Made by a program: the position numbers and the translations under genes. Shown here piece after piece: positions 14,216 to 21,516 of a stretch of DNA of 31,371 nt. Positions within the stretch are counted from its first letter, which is position 1; each line of letters starts with the position of its first letter. Location of the stretch: NCBI GenBank assembly GCA_964589365.1, contig CAZPTQ010000037.1, positions 1-31,371 on the forward strand, written 5' to 3'. The notes under the pieces are model-generated. The model saw only the letters and a program-made list of their open reading frames with translations. It ran no database searches and was not told the origin of the DNA. This DNA is from M3007 sp964589365. Lineage in GTDB: Bacteria > Bacteroidota > Bacteroidia > Chitinophagales > Saprospiraceae.

Positions 14216-15667
14216 ATGTCGAAAAGAATAAAAATCGCTGCGCTACTCCGCACGGAACCTGTCGGAACCCAAGTCACCGTAAAGGGCTGGGTAAAAGCCT
14301 TTCGCAACAACCAATTTATCGCCCTCAACGATGGATCTACCTCCAATAACCTGCAAGTGGTGGTGGATTTTGAAAACACGGACGAAGGAACACTCGCCCG
14401 TATCAAGTTCGGCGCGGCAATTTCTGCCTCAGGCTTACTCATTGAAAGCCAAGGCAAAGGTCAAAAAGTGGAATTAAAAGCCACCCAAATCGAAATCCTC
14501 GGCGACTGTAACCCCGATGATTTCCCGCTGCAACCAAAAAAGCAAAGCCTTGAATTTTTGCGGGAAAATGCCCACCTGCGGTTTCGGACCAACACTTTTG
14601 CTGCCGTGTTTAGGATTCGCCACGCAATGGCTTTTGCGATTCATAAATTCTTCAACGACAAGGGTTTTTGCTACCTGCACACGCCTGTCATCACGGCCAG
14701 CGATGCCGAAGGTGCTGGCGAAATGTTCCGTGTGACCACGCTCGATTTGGACAAACCGCCTCGTGCCGAATCCGGTGATGTGGATTTTTCCAAAGACTTT
14801 TTTGGTCGCAGTACCCACCTCACCGTATCGGGTCAATTGGAAGGCGAATTGGCTGCGATGGCCTTAGGAGAAATTTACACTTTTGGCCCCACCTTCCGCG
14901 CCGAAAACTCCAACACCACGCGTCACCTGGCCGAGTTCTGGATGATCGAGCCAGAGCTTGCTTTCTACGATCTCCACGACAACATGAACCTCGCCGAGGA
15001 AATGCTCCAATACGTGATTCGCTACGCCCTCGAGCATTGTACCGACGATTTGAAGGTTTTGGAAGAACGCCTCACGGAGGAGGAAAAAACCAAGCCACAG
15101 GATCAGCGCAGCGAAATGTCCCTGACCGAAAAACTGCGTTTTGTGATTGACAATGAGTTTGTTAGGATTACCTATACCGAAGCAATTGATATTCTGAAAA
15201 ATTCCACGCCAAACAAAAAGGGCAAATTCCAATATCCCGTTGAAGGCTGGGGCACCGACCTGCAAAGCGAACACGAACGGTACTTGGTGGAAAAACACTT
15301 CAAAAAGCCCGTCATCCTGACCAACTACCCTGCTGCCATCAAAGCGTTTTACATGCGTCAAGATGAACCGAAGGATGGAGTTCCCGGGCCAACCGTTTCA
15401 GCCATGGACATTCTGTTTCCAGGCATCGGCGAAATTGTAGGTGGCTCACAGCGCGAAGAACGGTACGACCGGCTTGTGCAACGGATGCAAGAAATGCACA
15501 TCCCGGAACACGAACTTTCCTGGTATCTCGATACGCGTCGTTTTGGAACCGCCCCGCATGCTGGCTTTGGTCTCGGTTTCGAGCGGCTCATACTTTTCGT
15601 TACCGGGATGACCAACATACGCGACGTGATCGCGTTCCCAAGGTATCCCGGGAGTGCGGAGTTCTGA
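14216..15667 (+). CDS. asnS: Asparaginyl-tRNA synthetase
   Basis: A 483-aa class IIb aminoacyl-tRNA synthetase that charges tRNA(Asn). Residues 1-110 form the OB-fold anticodon-binding domain (VTVKGWVKAFRNNQFIALND). The catalytic domain follows with motif 2, FGPTFRAENSNTTRHLAEFW, and motif 3, GFGLGFERLILFVTGM. FRAENSNT.RHL.EFWM.EPE is diagnostic for AsnRS over AspRS. Length is as expected and the gene is intact. Its stop is 24 bp before the AT-rich toxin-antitoxin-chaperone-like module, so asnS is the stable chromosomal neighbour of that insertion. Confidence 0.97.
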   Translation: MSKRIKIAALLRTEPVGTQVTVKGWVKAFRNNQFIALNDGSTSNNLQVVVDFENTDEGTLARIKFGAAISASGLLIESQGKGQKVELKATQIEILGDCNPDDFPLQPKKQSLEFLRENAHLRFRTNTFAAVFRIRHAMAFAIHKFFNDKGFCYLHTPVITASDAEGAGEMFRVTTLDLDKPPRAESGDVDFSKDFFGRSTHLTVSGQLEGELAAMALGEIYTFGPTFRAENSNTTRHLAEFWMIEPELAFYDLHDNMNLAEEMLQYVIRYALEHCTDDLKVLEERLTEEEKTKPQDQRSEMSLTEKLRFVIDNEFVRITYTEAIDILKNSTPNKKGKFQYPVEGWGTDLQSEHERYLVEKHFKKPVILTNYPAAIKAFYMRQDEPKDGVPGPTVSAMDILFPGIGEIVGGSQREERYDRLVQRMQEMHIPEHELSWYLDTRRFGTAPHAGFGLGFERLILFVTGMTNIRDVIAFPRYPGSAEF

Positions 15668-15676
15668 TTTTTACAA

Positions 15677-15684
15677 TACTTTTG
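15677..15684 (+). promoter_or_regulatory. Putative -7 box of the toxin-antitoxin-chaperone-like module
   Basis: TACTTTTG, an exact TAnnTTTG match, starts ten bases after the asnS stop and ends seven bases before the first ATG of the module. The transcript would therefore begin almost at the start codon. No clear -33 TTTG is present, so read-through from asnS is the alternative. Confidence 0.38.
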
Positions 15685-15691
15685 CAACCCT

Positions 15692-16237
15692 ATGCAACGA
15701 GTAACCCTAAAAGACAAGACTTTTTTGGTCGGATACCACACGCAAGAGTGGCGTGAAACTAAAGTACTGGAGAAACCAATCTCATGCGATGCTAGTAATG
15801 CTTGGTTAGGGATAGGTTATTATTTTTGGAGCGAAATTGAGTTTGCTCATTATTGGGGGCAGGATTTTAAAAAGCATCGAACAGGATGCTATGACATTTA
15901 TTCTGCCTATTTGGATATAGCAAATTGCATAAATGCTGTTTTTGACGAAGAAGGGTATTTTTTCTTTCGAAAAAAGGTCGAAATAGCAATACTGCACTTT
16001 TTGAATAACGGTCAAGATGTGAGTCTGAAAAAAGTTCATCGTTTTTTGGCTGAAAATGTTTGGCAAAAAATGGGAGTTACTGGTATCATATACGATGATA
16101 TTCCTACAAACCCACGTATCAAAAACAGGGTTTATTCCGAAATACCTGACCTCTATTATAAAAAAAGGATTCAGATCGTTATTTTTGATCTTGGAAACAT
16201 TTTCAAATTTTCGATTGTTCTAGAAGAGCAAACATAA
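15692..16237 (+). CDS. ADP-ribosyltransferase-like protein, putative toxin (CmdT-like by context)
   Basis: A 181-aa soluble protein. The layout GYHT (His16), a glycine-aromatic block WLGIGYYFW (38-46), a following FAHYWGQDF helix, and a late GIIYDDIP (131-138) and YYKKRIQIVIFD (155-166) resembles the H-Y-[E/Q] arrangement of the PARP/diphtheria-type ADP-ribosyltransferase fold, with Gln161 a possible third residue. In such enzymes NAD+ donates ADP-ribose to protein, RNA or DNA. Twelve bases downstream is a 77-aa gene and then a SecB-like chaperone: the order of CmdTAC anti-phage systems, whose toxin ADP-ribosylates mRNA. Assignment rests on motif layout plus context. The gene is much more AT-rich than asnS. 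Confidence 0.68.
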   Translation: MQRVTLKDKTFLVGYHTQEWRETKVLEKPISCDASNAWLGIGYYFWSEIEFAHYWGQDFKKHRTGCYDIYSAYLDIANCINAVFDEEGYFFFRKKVEIAILHFLNNGQDVSLKKVHRFLAENVWQKMGVTGIIYDDIPTNPRIKNRVYSEIPDLYYKKRIQIVIFDLGNIFKFSIVLEEQT

Positions 16238-16249
16238 AATCCCTCTATC

Positions 16250-16483
16250 ATGCTTAACTACAAGGAACTTGACACGCTTTTTGATCATATTTTAAACGAG
16301 TTTTCTAAGGCGGACTTAGAAAACTGGCTTGCATTTGATGCTGAAAGAGAAATGCTTGAACGGCTCCAAGACGGAGAAACCGTTATTACTCATCATAGTA
16401 TTACAGTAACAAAACTGTTTGATGCCCGGGAAATCTTCCTTGCCGAACCCTGGGTAGATGATATTTATACTCTAGCTGCTTGA
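16250..16483 (+). CDS. Putative antitoxin of a toxin-antitoxin-chaperone module
   Basis: A 77-aa acidic protein that matches no family I recognise. It is predicted helical over residues 3-40 (YKELDTLFDHILNEF, then FDAEREMLERLQ), followed by a beta-like stretch (GETVITHHSITVTKLF) and a short C-terminal tail with AEPWVDDIYTLAA. Its place between an ADP-ribosyltransferase-like gene and a SecB-like chaperone makes it the antitoxin candidate. In chaperone-addicted systems the antitoxin C-terminus binds the SecB-like partner, and the hydrophobic/aromatic tail here could serve that role, by inference. Its stop lies two bases before the chaperone ATG, so the two are probably translationally coupled. 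Confidence 0.7.
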   Translation: MLNYKELDTLFDHILNEFSKADLENWLAFDAEREMLERLQDGETVITHHSITVTKLFDAREIFLAEPWVDDIYTLAA

Positions 16484-16485
16484 CT

Positions 16486-16887
16486 ATGCAAATCCGACTT
16501 ATTGACATTCAATTTACAGATGTTGAATGTCATGTAAAAACTTCTGACAAGGCAATCACTGCAGAATTAGACACTAGTTTAGTTGTGGGGTTGGTAGAGA
16601 AGGACGGAAACCAGTTTGCTGTTATTTTTGAGATTGGATTATCTAATAAACGTAAAACTTTTAAATTTAAAGTTAGAGCATCTGCCCATTTTGAATCTAG
16701 CGAAAAGTTGACTGAAGATTTTATCAACTCTCCCTTTGCTCGGATTAATGCTCCAGCAATTGCCTTCCCATACGTCCGCGCTTTTATTTCGAACTTTACC
16801 TTGAATTGCGGTTATAATCCCGTAATGTTGCCATCATTCAATTTTGTAGAGATGGCAAAAGAAGATAGTCTTGTCTCAAAAGGGTAA
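16486..16887 (+). CDS. SecB-like chaperone of a toxin-antitoxin module (CmdC-like by context)
   Basis: A 133-aa protein with the SecB signature in its C-terminal third: INAPAIAFPYVRAFISNF (87-104) followed by TLNCGYNPVMLPSFNF (105-120). This corresponds to the NAP...FPY.R..IS......G.P...L..-NF block of SecB. The N-terminal beta-sheet half is divergent (VGLVEKDGNQFAVIFEIGL). SecB-like proteins of this kind chaperone and stabilise antitoxins in TAC systems (Rv1957, CmdC) rather than serving general export. A TTG-initiated frame exists from 16480, but the ATG at 16486 gives the natural start MQIRLIDIQF. The gene is AT-rich; one sampled 60-base line (16621-16680) is about 22% GC. Confidence 0.78.
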   Translation: MQIRLIDIQFTDVECHVKTSDKAITAELDTSLVVGLVEKDGNQFAVIFEIGLSNKRKTFKFKVRASAHFESSEKLTEDFINSPFARINAPAIAFPYVRAFISNFTLNCGYNPVMLPSFNFVEMAKEDSLVSKG

Positions 16888-16901
16888 CACACTTCTACAT
16901 C

Positions 16902-17159
16902 ATGTCAAAGGTGTGTTACTTTCTGCTCCTTTTTACTGCCTGCTGCTTACTGGCTTGCGGCTCCCCCAGCACGCCCCTTGATGCCAACACACGCATGCGC
17001 ATTGACTCCATCGCCAATGCGCAAATCGCCAAAGCACAAGTAGAGCACGACAGCCTTTGCAAAGCAGCAGAAATCACGCAATTGCCTCATCTGGTGGATT
17101 CTATCAAGAAAATACGGTTGCGGGAAATCGAGGAACAGTTGAAGACGGTGCCGAAATAA
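16902..17159 (+). CDS. Small lipoprotein, function unknown
   Basis: An 85-aa protein with a lipoprotein signal peptide (KVCYFLLLFTACCLLACGS), lipobox LLAC with the lipidated cysteine at 19. The remainder is a short helical, charged segment (MRIDSIANAQIAKAQVEHDS, then LVDSIKKIRLREIEEQL), probably a coiled coil at the membrane. It begins 14 bp after the SecB-like gene on the same strand, but its base composition returns to that of the chromosome, so it is probably not part of the defence-like module. No family recognised. Confidence 0.72.
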   Translation: MSKVCYFLLLFTACCLLACGSPSTPLDANTRMRIDSIANAQIAKAQVEHDSLCKAAEITQLPHLVDSIKKIRLREIEEQLKTVPK

Positions 17160-17220
17160 TCGTTTTCCTCCTTTCTTCTCTGGCTTCGAAAAGTTGCAGC
17201 TTAGTTTATTAAAATCGAAA

Positions 17221-17244
17221 GCCCCTTGGCTTGAACAAGGGAGC
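17221..17244 (-). terminator. Possible terminator after the FAD oxidoreductase gene
   Basis: The stem cccttg (17223-17228) / caaggg (17236-17241), with outer gc pairs across one-base bulges, sits 47 bases beyond the stop of the minus-strand gene at 17291. On the minus strand it is followed by a loosely T-rich stretch. It also follows the plus-strand lipoprotein gene. Weak. Confidence 0.4.
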
Positions 17245-17290
17245 AAAAAAAATTGAACATCGAAAAGGGGGAGAAATCACAAGTCCCCAA

Positions 17291-18871
17291 TCAACCAATC
17301 ACCAAAGCTGCCGCTCTCGCCACATTCTGCCCATCCATGGCCGCTGAAATAATCCCGCCCGCGTAACCGGCGCCTTCTCCACAAGGGAAAAGCCCTCCTA
17401 CTTCAGGGTGCATCAGCGTGGTCGGATCGCGGGGGATACGCACGGGCGAACTCGTTCGGCTCTCTGTGGCCACCACATTGGCTTCTGTAGTGAGAAAACC
17501 GCGCATTTGGCGACCAAAATCGGCCAACCCGTCGCGCAAACGCTTGTAAATAAATCCTGGTAGGAGTTCATGGATCGGTGCGGGATATAGCCCCGGGATG
17601 TACGAGCTGCGCGGCAAATCCTTCGACATTTTCCCGGCAATGAAGTCGGGCAGTCGCAGCGCAGGCCCTTTTTGTCCGCCACCGCCCGCTCTAAAAAGCC
17701 GCTGCTCCACTTCGGCCTGCAATTCCATGGCGGCAAATACGCCGTGTTTCGACCAAGGTGCAAGGTCTTCTGGCTCTACCGAGGTCACCATGCCAGAATT
17801 GGCGAAGGGCGAATCGCGGCGGCTCATGCTCATGCCGTTCACTACGATTTCACCGGGAGCGGTAGCAGAAGGCACAATTAGTCCGCCGGGGCACATACAA
17901 AAGGAAAAAACGCCACGTCCGCCCACCTGGCACACCAGGCTGTAACTCGCTGCCGGGAGTTCGTCCGAGCGTTGGTTTTGCTTGTATTGAATGCTGTCAA
18001 TCAAAGCTTGTGGGTGTTCTACCCGAACACCCAGCGCAAATGGCTTGGCTTCTATTCGGATGCCTTTGGCATTGAGCAAGCGGTAAATATCACGGGCGGA
18101 GTGGCCTGTGGCGAGAATAACGGCATCGGCAAGCCATTCATTGGAAAGCGAAATTTCTGGTTTTGTTGTTTGGGTTCGAACGCCCAACACTTTCCCGTCT
18201 TTTAAAATGAAATCAGTGACGCATTGCTCAAAATGCACCTCGCCGCCGTATTGGAGGATGGTTTGCCGAATGTTCTGCACCACCCCTGGTAGTTTGTTCG
18301 AGCCGATATGCGGGTGCGCTTCGCTGAGGATATCGCTTTTGGCACCGTGCTCAACCAAGAGTTGCAGGGCTTTTTGCACGTTGCCGCGTTTCAAAGAGCG
18401 GGTGTACAATTTTCCATCGGAATAGGTGCCGGCCCCACCTTCGCCAAAGCAGTAATTGGAGTTAGGATTCACCTCGCCAAACTGCTGGATGGCTTTCAAA
18501 TCGCGACGACGGAGTTGCACGTCTTTACCCCTGTCGAGTACAATGGGCTGAATACCAAGCTCCAGCAACTCCAGCGCGGCGAAATATCCTGCCGGACCTG
18601 CCCCTACGATCACTACCTTTTTCTTTCTATCCACCGGACGAAAACCTTCGAGAATGGCAGCCCTTGGGCTGAAAACCTCTCCCGGCCCGAACACATCCAC
18701 ACGAACGCGAAAAACAGGCGGACGCGAACGAGCATCCAGCGAGGATTTCAAAATTTCGAGATGGGAGATTTGGTCAGGGCGAAGGCCGGATTGACGGGCA
18801 GCTTTTTCCAGTAGTAGGGCTTGATTCTCCCGTTCGTGCGGAAGCAGCACGAGTTCAACTAAGTGTGCCAT
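17291..18871 (-). CDS. Uncharacterised FAD-dependent oxidoreductase (COG2509-like)
   Basis: A 526-aa flavoprotein. An N-terminal alpha/beta domain of about 80 residues precedes the Rossmann dinucleotide site VVIVGAGPAGYFAALELLE (Gly90-x-Gly-xx-Gly95), then VLDRG at the end of the second strand. The block CFGEGGAGTYSDGKLYTR (about 141-158) and a C-terminal GLFPCGEGAGYAGGIISAAM are characteristic of the FAD-dependent dehydrogenase family COG2509. Cytosolic, no signal peptide. Substrate not known for the family. Start is the ATG at 18871 (MAHLVELVLLPHE). Monocistronic by appearance, with a hairpin on each side. Confidence 0.88.
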   Translation of the reverse strand: MAHLVELVLLPHERENQALLLEKAARQSGLRPDQISHLEILKSSLDARSRPPVFRVRVDVFGPGEVFSPRAAILEGFRPVDRKKKVVIVGAGPAGYFAALELLELGIQPIVLDRGKDVQLRRRDLKAIQQFGEVNPNSNYCFGEGGAGTYSDGKLYTRSLKRGNVQKALQLLVEHGAKSDILSEAHPHIGSNKLPGVVQNIRQTILQYGGEVHFEQCVTDFILKDGKVLGVRTQTTKPEISLSNEWLADAVILATGHSARDIYRLLNAKGIRIEAKPFALGVRVEHPQALIDSIQYKQNQRSDELPAASYSLVCQVGGRGVFSFCMCPGGLIVPSATAPGEIVVNGMSMSRRDSPFANSGMVTSVEPEDLAPWSKHGVFAAMELQAEVEQRLFRAGGGGQKGPALRLPDFIAGKMSKDLPRSSYIPGLYPAPIHELLPGFIYKRLRDGLADFGRQMRGFLTTEANVVATESRTSSPVRIPRDPTTLMHPEVGGLFPCGEGAGYAGGIISAAMDGQNVARAAALVIG

Positions 18872-18913
18872 AATGTTTTGTGTCCCGTTTTTATCGGGAA
18901 AGATTAAGTTTTA

Positions 18914-18950
18914 AGTAACAAGTTCCATCTCAAAACGGATACTTGTTACT
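18914..18950 (-). terminator. Hairpin at the end of the 18949-19386 gene
   Basis: Perfect 10-bp arms agtaacaagt (18914-18923) and acttgttact (18941-18950) with a 17-base loop; the right arm overlaps the gene's TAG. On the minus strand the stem is followed by a T/A-rich segment. A second small hairpin (tcccg 18883-18887 / cggga 18895-18899) lies just upstream of the FAD gene start. Confidence 0.5.
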
Positions 18951-19386
18951 AAGCTCCTTTACGTGTCAGCCGTTGCTTATCCTCAGAAATGTAAAAGGTA
19001 TCTGGTACGAATATTTTGGTGACCGCAATCTCGAGGCACTTTTGGCCATCGAGGCGTTTGATAGGTTTTCGATCGAGATTTTTTGTAAATATCCTGACCT
19101 GCTTGGGGTTAGGGACTGTGGAAGAATCCGTGACAAGGTCGTAACGGCCAATTTTAATAAGTTCTGCAAGTATTTCGCGCGATGCATCCCAAATTTGTAC
19201 GTTGGTTTCCACCAGAATCGAATTGCCGGCCCATTCGAGCACTTCATATTCACCCGCTACCTCGAAATGGACCGTTTGAGCAGAATCCACCTCAAACACT
19301 TGGTACATAGTACGTTCCATTTGGGCATTGGCAATGGGGTTGAAAGCCAGTAAAAAAGGCAGCATGTGCAAAAGGGGTAGTTTCAT
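18949..19386 (-). CDS. Exported hypothetical protein, paralogue of the next gene
   Basis: A 145-aa protein with a signal peptide (MKLPLLHMLPFLLAFNPIANAQ) and a beta-rich mature part: VHFEVAGEYEVLEWAGNSIL, then ELIKIGRYDL, and VTKIFVPDTFYIS near the end. It is clearly related to the product of 19511-19945, which shares the tract EL..IGRY[DN]L and the ...FVP..... ending. The fold resembles exported beta-helix/adhesin-like proteins with a W.......V....V core, but I cannot name a family. A frame extends upstream to 19467, but the ATG at 19386 starts the signal peptide. A terminator separates it from its paralogue. Function unknown. Confidence 0.75.
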   Translation of the reverse strand: MKLPLLHMLPFLLAFNPIANAQMERTMYQVFEVDSAQTVHFEVAGEYEVLEWAGNSILVETNVQIWDASREILAELIKIGRYDLVTDSSTVPNPKQVRIFTKNLDRKPIKRLDGQKCLEIAVTKIFVPDTFYISEDKQRLTRKGA

Positions 19387-19430
19387 GTTCCTGAAATAAT
19401 TTTGGGCAAAGGTCGGCTCAAGCGGCCAAA

Positions 19431-19464
19431 CAAAAAAATGCCCGAACGCAAACACGTTCGGGCA
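19431..19464 (-). terminator. Rho-independent terminator after the 19511-19945 gene
   Basis: On the minus strand the stem tgcccgaacg / cgttcgggca (10 bp perfect, plus coordinates 19439-19448 and 19455-19464, loop of six) is followed directly by a run of seven T. It lies 47 bases after the stop of the upstream gene, so the downstream paralogue probably needs its own promoter. Confidence 0.85.
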
Positions 19465-19510
19465 CATTGCCTAATCAATTTATTAAATAGAAAACCAAAG
19501 GTATTAACCT

Positions 19511-19945
19511 TCATTTTTTGGCCTCGGCCAAGGTGGCAGCACTGGGCATCAATTGAATTTGCATTTCTTTTGGGACGAATACCACAATGTTGAGTGTTTC
19601 TTTGAACTCTTGACCTTTTACTTTCAACTGTTTCTGTAAGTTGGGGGCCGAGATCACGAGCGCGTCGCCATCTGCCTTTGAAGCCAGATTGTAGCGACCG
19701 ATGTTGGCAAGTTCGTTCAGCATAGGCCCATTGCCTGAGGGCAGGCTGACACTTATTTCAAAACGTACACTGGGGCTGTCCCATATTTTCAGGTCAATGA
19801 CACCGGGGAGCTCAAGCCTCAGTATGCTTTTGCCGTCAGTGTTGAAAGCCTTGGTGAATGTTTTCCCTGCCGTCGTTTGGGCAGAAATGGAGACAGCAAG
19901 GGAGGTGATTAAGATGATTGCGAAAGGAAAGCGTTTAGTTGTCAT
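19511..19945 (-). CDS. Exported hypothetical protein, tandem paralogue
   Basis: A 144-aa protein with a signal peptide (MTTKRFPFAIILITSLAVSISAQ). Its mature sequence is beta-rich (ILRLELPGVIDLKIWDSPSV, RFEISVSLPSG, NELANIGRYNLASKADGDAL, TLNIVVFVPKEMQIQL). It aligns along its whole length with the neighbour at 18949-19386, so the pair arose by tandem duplication. Periplasmic or surface location is inferred from the signal peptide; there is no T9SS tail. Its own terminator (19431-19464) and a promoter-like element (19971-20002) suggest a single-gene transcript. Family not recognised. Confidence 0.78.
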   Translation of the reverse strand: MTTKRFPFAIILITSLAVSISAQTTAGKTFTKAFNTDGKSILRLELPGVIDLKIWDSPSVRFEISVSLPSGNGPMLNELANIGRYNLASKADGDALVISAPNLQKQLKVKGQEFKETLNIVVFVPKEMQIQLMPSAATLAEAKK

Positions 19946-19970
19946 GGCGAACCTCCTATTTTTATTGGGT

Positions 19971-20002
19971 CAAAGTAAGATTTTTTTGTTTGAAAAAGCA
20001 AA
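19971..20002 (-). promoter_or_regulatory. Possible promoter of the 19511-19945 gene
   Basis: Minus strand TTTG (19999-20002), 20-base spacer, TTACTTTG (19971-19978). The -33 and spacing are right; the -7 box departs from TAnnTTTG at one fixed position. The rest of the gap up to 20161 is A/T-rich with an 11-bp inverted repeat (20096-20106 / 20162-20172) reaching the glycosyltransferase stop codon. Confidence 0.4.
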
Positions 20003-20161
20003 CGTTTTGCAAACTTTTTTTCACAATCATATACGTAATGCCAAACATTGCGGTTGGGTGCAAAGCCATTTTTTTAAAAAAAATATTTTTTGCATGAAAA
20101 TCCTGAAAAAAGCAGTGCGAGACCCAAAGCCCAACACAACTCTTGGGATAACTTGGGGAAA

Positions 20162-21490
20162 TCAGGATTTTCGCTTGGGCTCGGAGCTTTTGCCCACCAC
20201 GTCGTCCACCGAAACGATTTTTCGATGTTCGGTATGCTTGAAATTTTTTTTCGGGTCGCGTATTTTGATAAGCGATGCGAACTGCCGAAGCAAGAATTTC
20301 GGGACCTGCCACAATGCGTTCCACACCGCTGGCGGAGCACTATCCAAGCGGAGCGACCACAAGATATTCATTGAAAAAACAGCGAGACCAGCTACCAATA
20401 CTGCTGCCCATATCGGCGCAACAACAATCGCCAAACCTGCACAACAAATGGCCAGGCTTACTTGGATGAACATGGGCAGCACAAGCGTGACAAATCCAAA
20501 ATACAGTTGGTTGAAATTTAGTCCTGATAATCCTCTCCAAAAGATACCCAGCGCGTTTGGTATATTTTGGAAATAGGAATAAAGCCATCGGCTGCGTTGC
20601 GTTTCTACGGCTTCCCCGGTTTCTACCTTCTCGTCGTAAACAATGGCTTGACGGGCATAGGCGATGCGCTCACCACGACGGAGCAGGAAATTTTGAAGAA
20701 TCTTGTCCTCCTGCAACATTTTCTTTCCCTGTTCTTTGCCTTGCTCAATATCCGGGCTTGCCAAGTAGGCCTTGTAAAGCGAAGTTTCCGTGGCCATGCC
20801 AGAGCCGCTGATGACTGCTGATCCACCCAATCGGAACGGCACTTCGCGTTCGATATAGTTTTTGTAATGCTCCCCCATGCTGTCAAGTGCGGCATAAGTG
20901 GTGTCGAGGTTTTTGGCAAGGCGTTGTCCCTGGATGCATCGGAAGCCCAAATTGGTATAGTGGTTTATCTCTTCCAAAAACTGCGAGTGGGCAAGGTTGT
21001 CAGCATCAAATACAACGACATAATCGTGTGGGAGGCGAAAATTTTCGATGGCGTGTAGCAGGCTCTTGACTTTTAGTCGGAGCGGCTTGGTGGGACGGAG
21101 GATTACAAAACGCTTGTCAGAAATGCCAAAATCAAAATCGGGGCATTCATCGGCCACGAGGTAGATCGTCAGGTTTGGGTGGCTTTGGCAGCGGAGAGAT
21201 TCGACCAATGGACGAGCAATGGCGGCATTGCGGTAAGCAGTGATGATGCAGGCGAAGTGGTGATTGGTGGATTGGTAATTGGTGATTGGGGGATTGGTGG
21301 TAGGGGACTCTCCTTCGCTTCTACTCGCCTTAGCCTTCGGCGGCGGCGAGATGCTACGGCGGGCAAATTGGTGTATTGCTTTCTGCCCATGCTTTTCATG
21401 CCCAAACAATTGTGCAAACAACACCGTGACAAATGGGTACACGAGTTGAATGGTGACAAGCAGGCAAATTAATGCAAAAAGGCTCAGCAT
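20162..21490 (-). CDS. Processive-type family 2 glycosyltransferase, membrane-bound
   Basis: A 442-aa enzyme likely to polymerise or extend an exopolysaccharide at the inner membrane. An N-terminal membrane helix (residues 3-27) is followed by a GT-A domain with CIITAYRN (81-88), VVVFDADN (158-165; DxD-like metal site), LQEDKIL (catalytic Asp, 259-265) and QRSRW (298-302), the QxxRW signature of processive GT2 enzymes. Two or three helices follow at about 330-395. Residues about 45-78 form an unusual Ser/Pro/Thr/Asn-rich linker encoded by low-complexity DNA (see repeat 21263-21297). Last gene of a four-gene minus-strand cluster, 26 bp after the next GT2. Confidence 0.88.
   Translation of the reverse strand: MLSLFALICLLVTIQLVYPFVTVLFAQLFGHEKHGQKAIHQFARRSISPPPKAKASRSEGESPTTNPPITNYQSTNHHFACIITAYRNAAIARPLVESLRCQSHPNLTIYLVADECPDFDFGISDKRFVILRPTKPLRLKVKSLLHAIENFRLPHDYVVVFDADNLAHSQFLEEINHYTNLGFRCIQGQRLAKNLDTTYAALDSMGEHYKNYIEREVPFRLGGSAVISGSGMATETSLYKAYLASPDIEQGKEQGKKMLQEDKILQNFLLRRGERIAYARQAIVYDEKVETGEAVETQRSRWLYSYFQNIPNALGIFWRGLSGLNFNQLYFGFVTLVLPMFIQVSLAICCAGLAIVVAPIWAAVLVAGLAVFSMNILWSLRLDSAPPAVWNALWQVPKFLLRQFASLIKIRDPKKNFKHTEHRKIVSVDDVVGKSSEPKRKS
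21263..21297. repeat. ATTGG-based low-complexity repeat within the glycosyltransferase gene
   Basis: Five ATTGG-containing units start at 21263, 21271, 21278, 21285 and 21293, spaced 7-8 bp. On the coding (minus) strand they give TTNPPITNYQSTNHH, residues about 64-78. Similar in word and period to the heptamer array at 1-77. Confidence 0.8.
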
Positions 21491-21516
21491 GATTGATTGA
21501 AAACTCCCCGGAACTT

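Noticed and set aside
16480..16485. TTG start of the SecB-like gene overlapping the 77-aa gene
   Set aside because: The ATG at 16486 gives a natural N-terminus (MQIRLIDIQF); the TTG adds only two residues.
16902..17159. Lipoprotein as a fourth gene of the toxin-antitoxin-chaperone module
   Set aside because: Although it begins 14 bp downstream, its base composition matches the chromosome and no known TAC system has a lipoprotein component.
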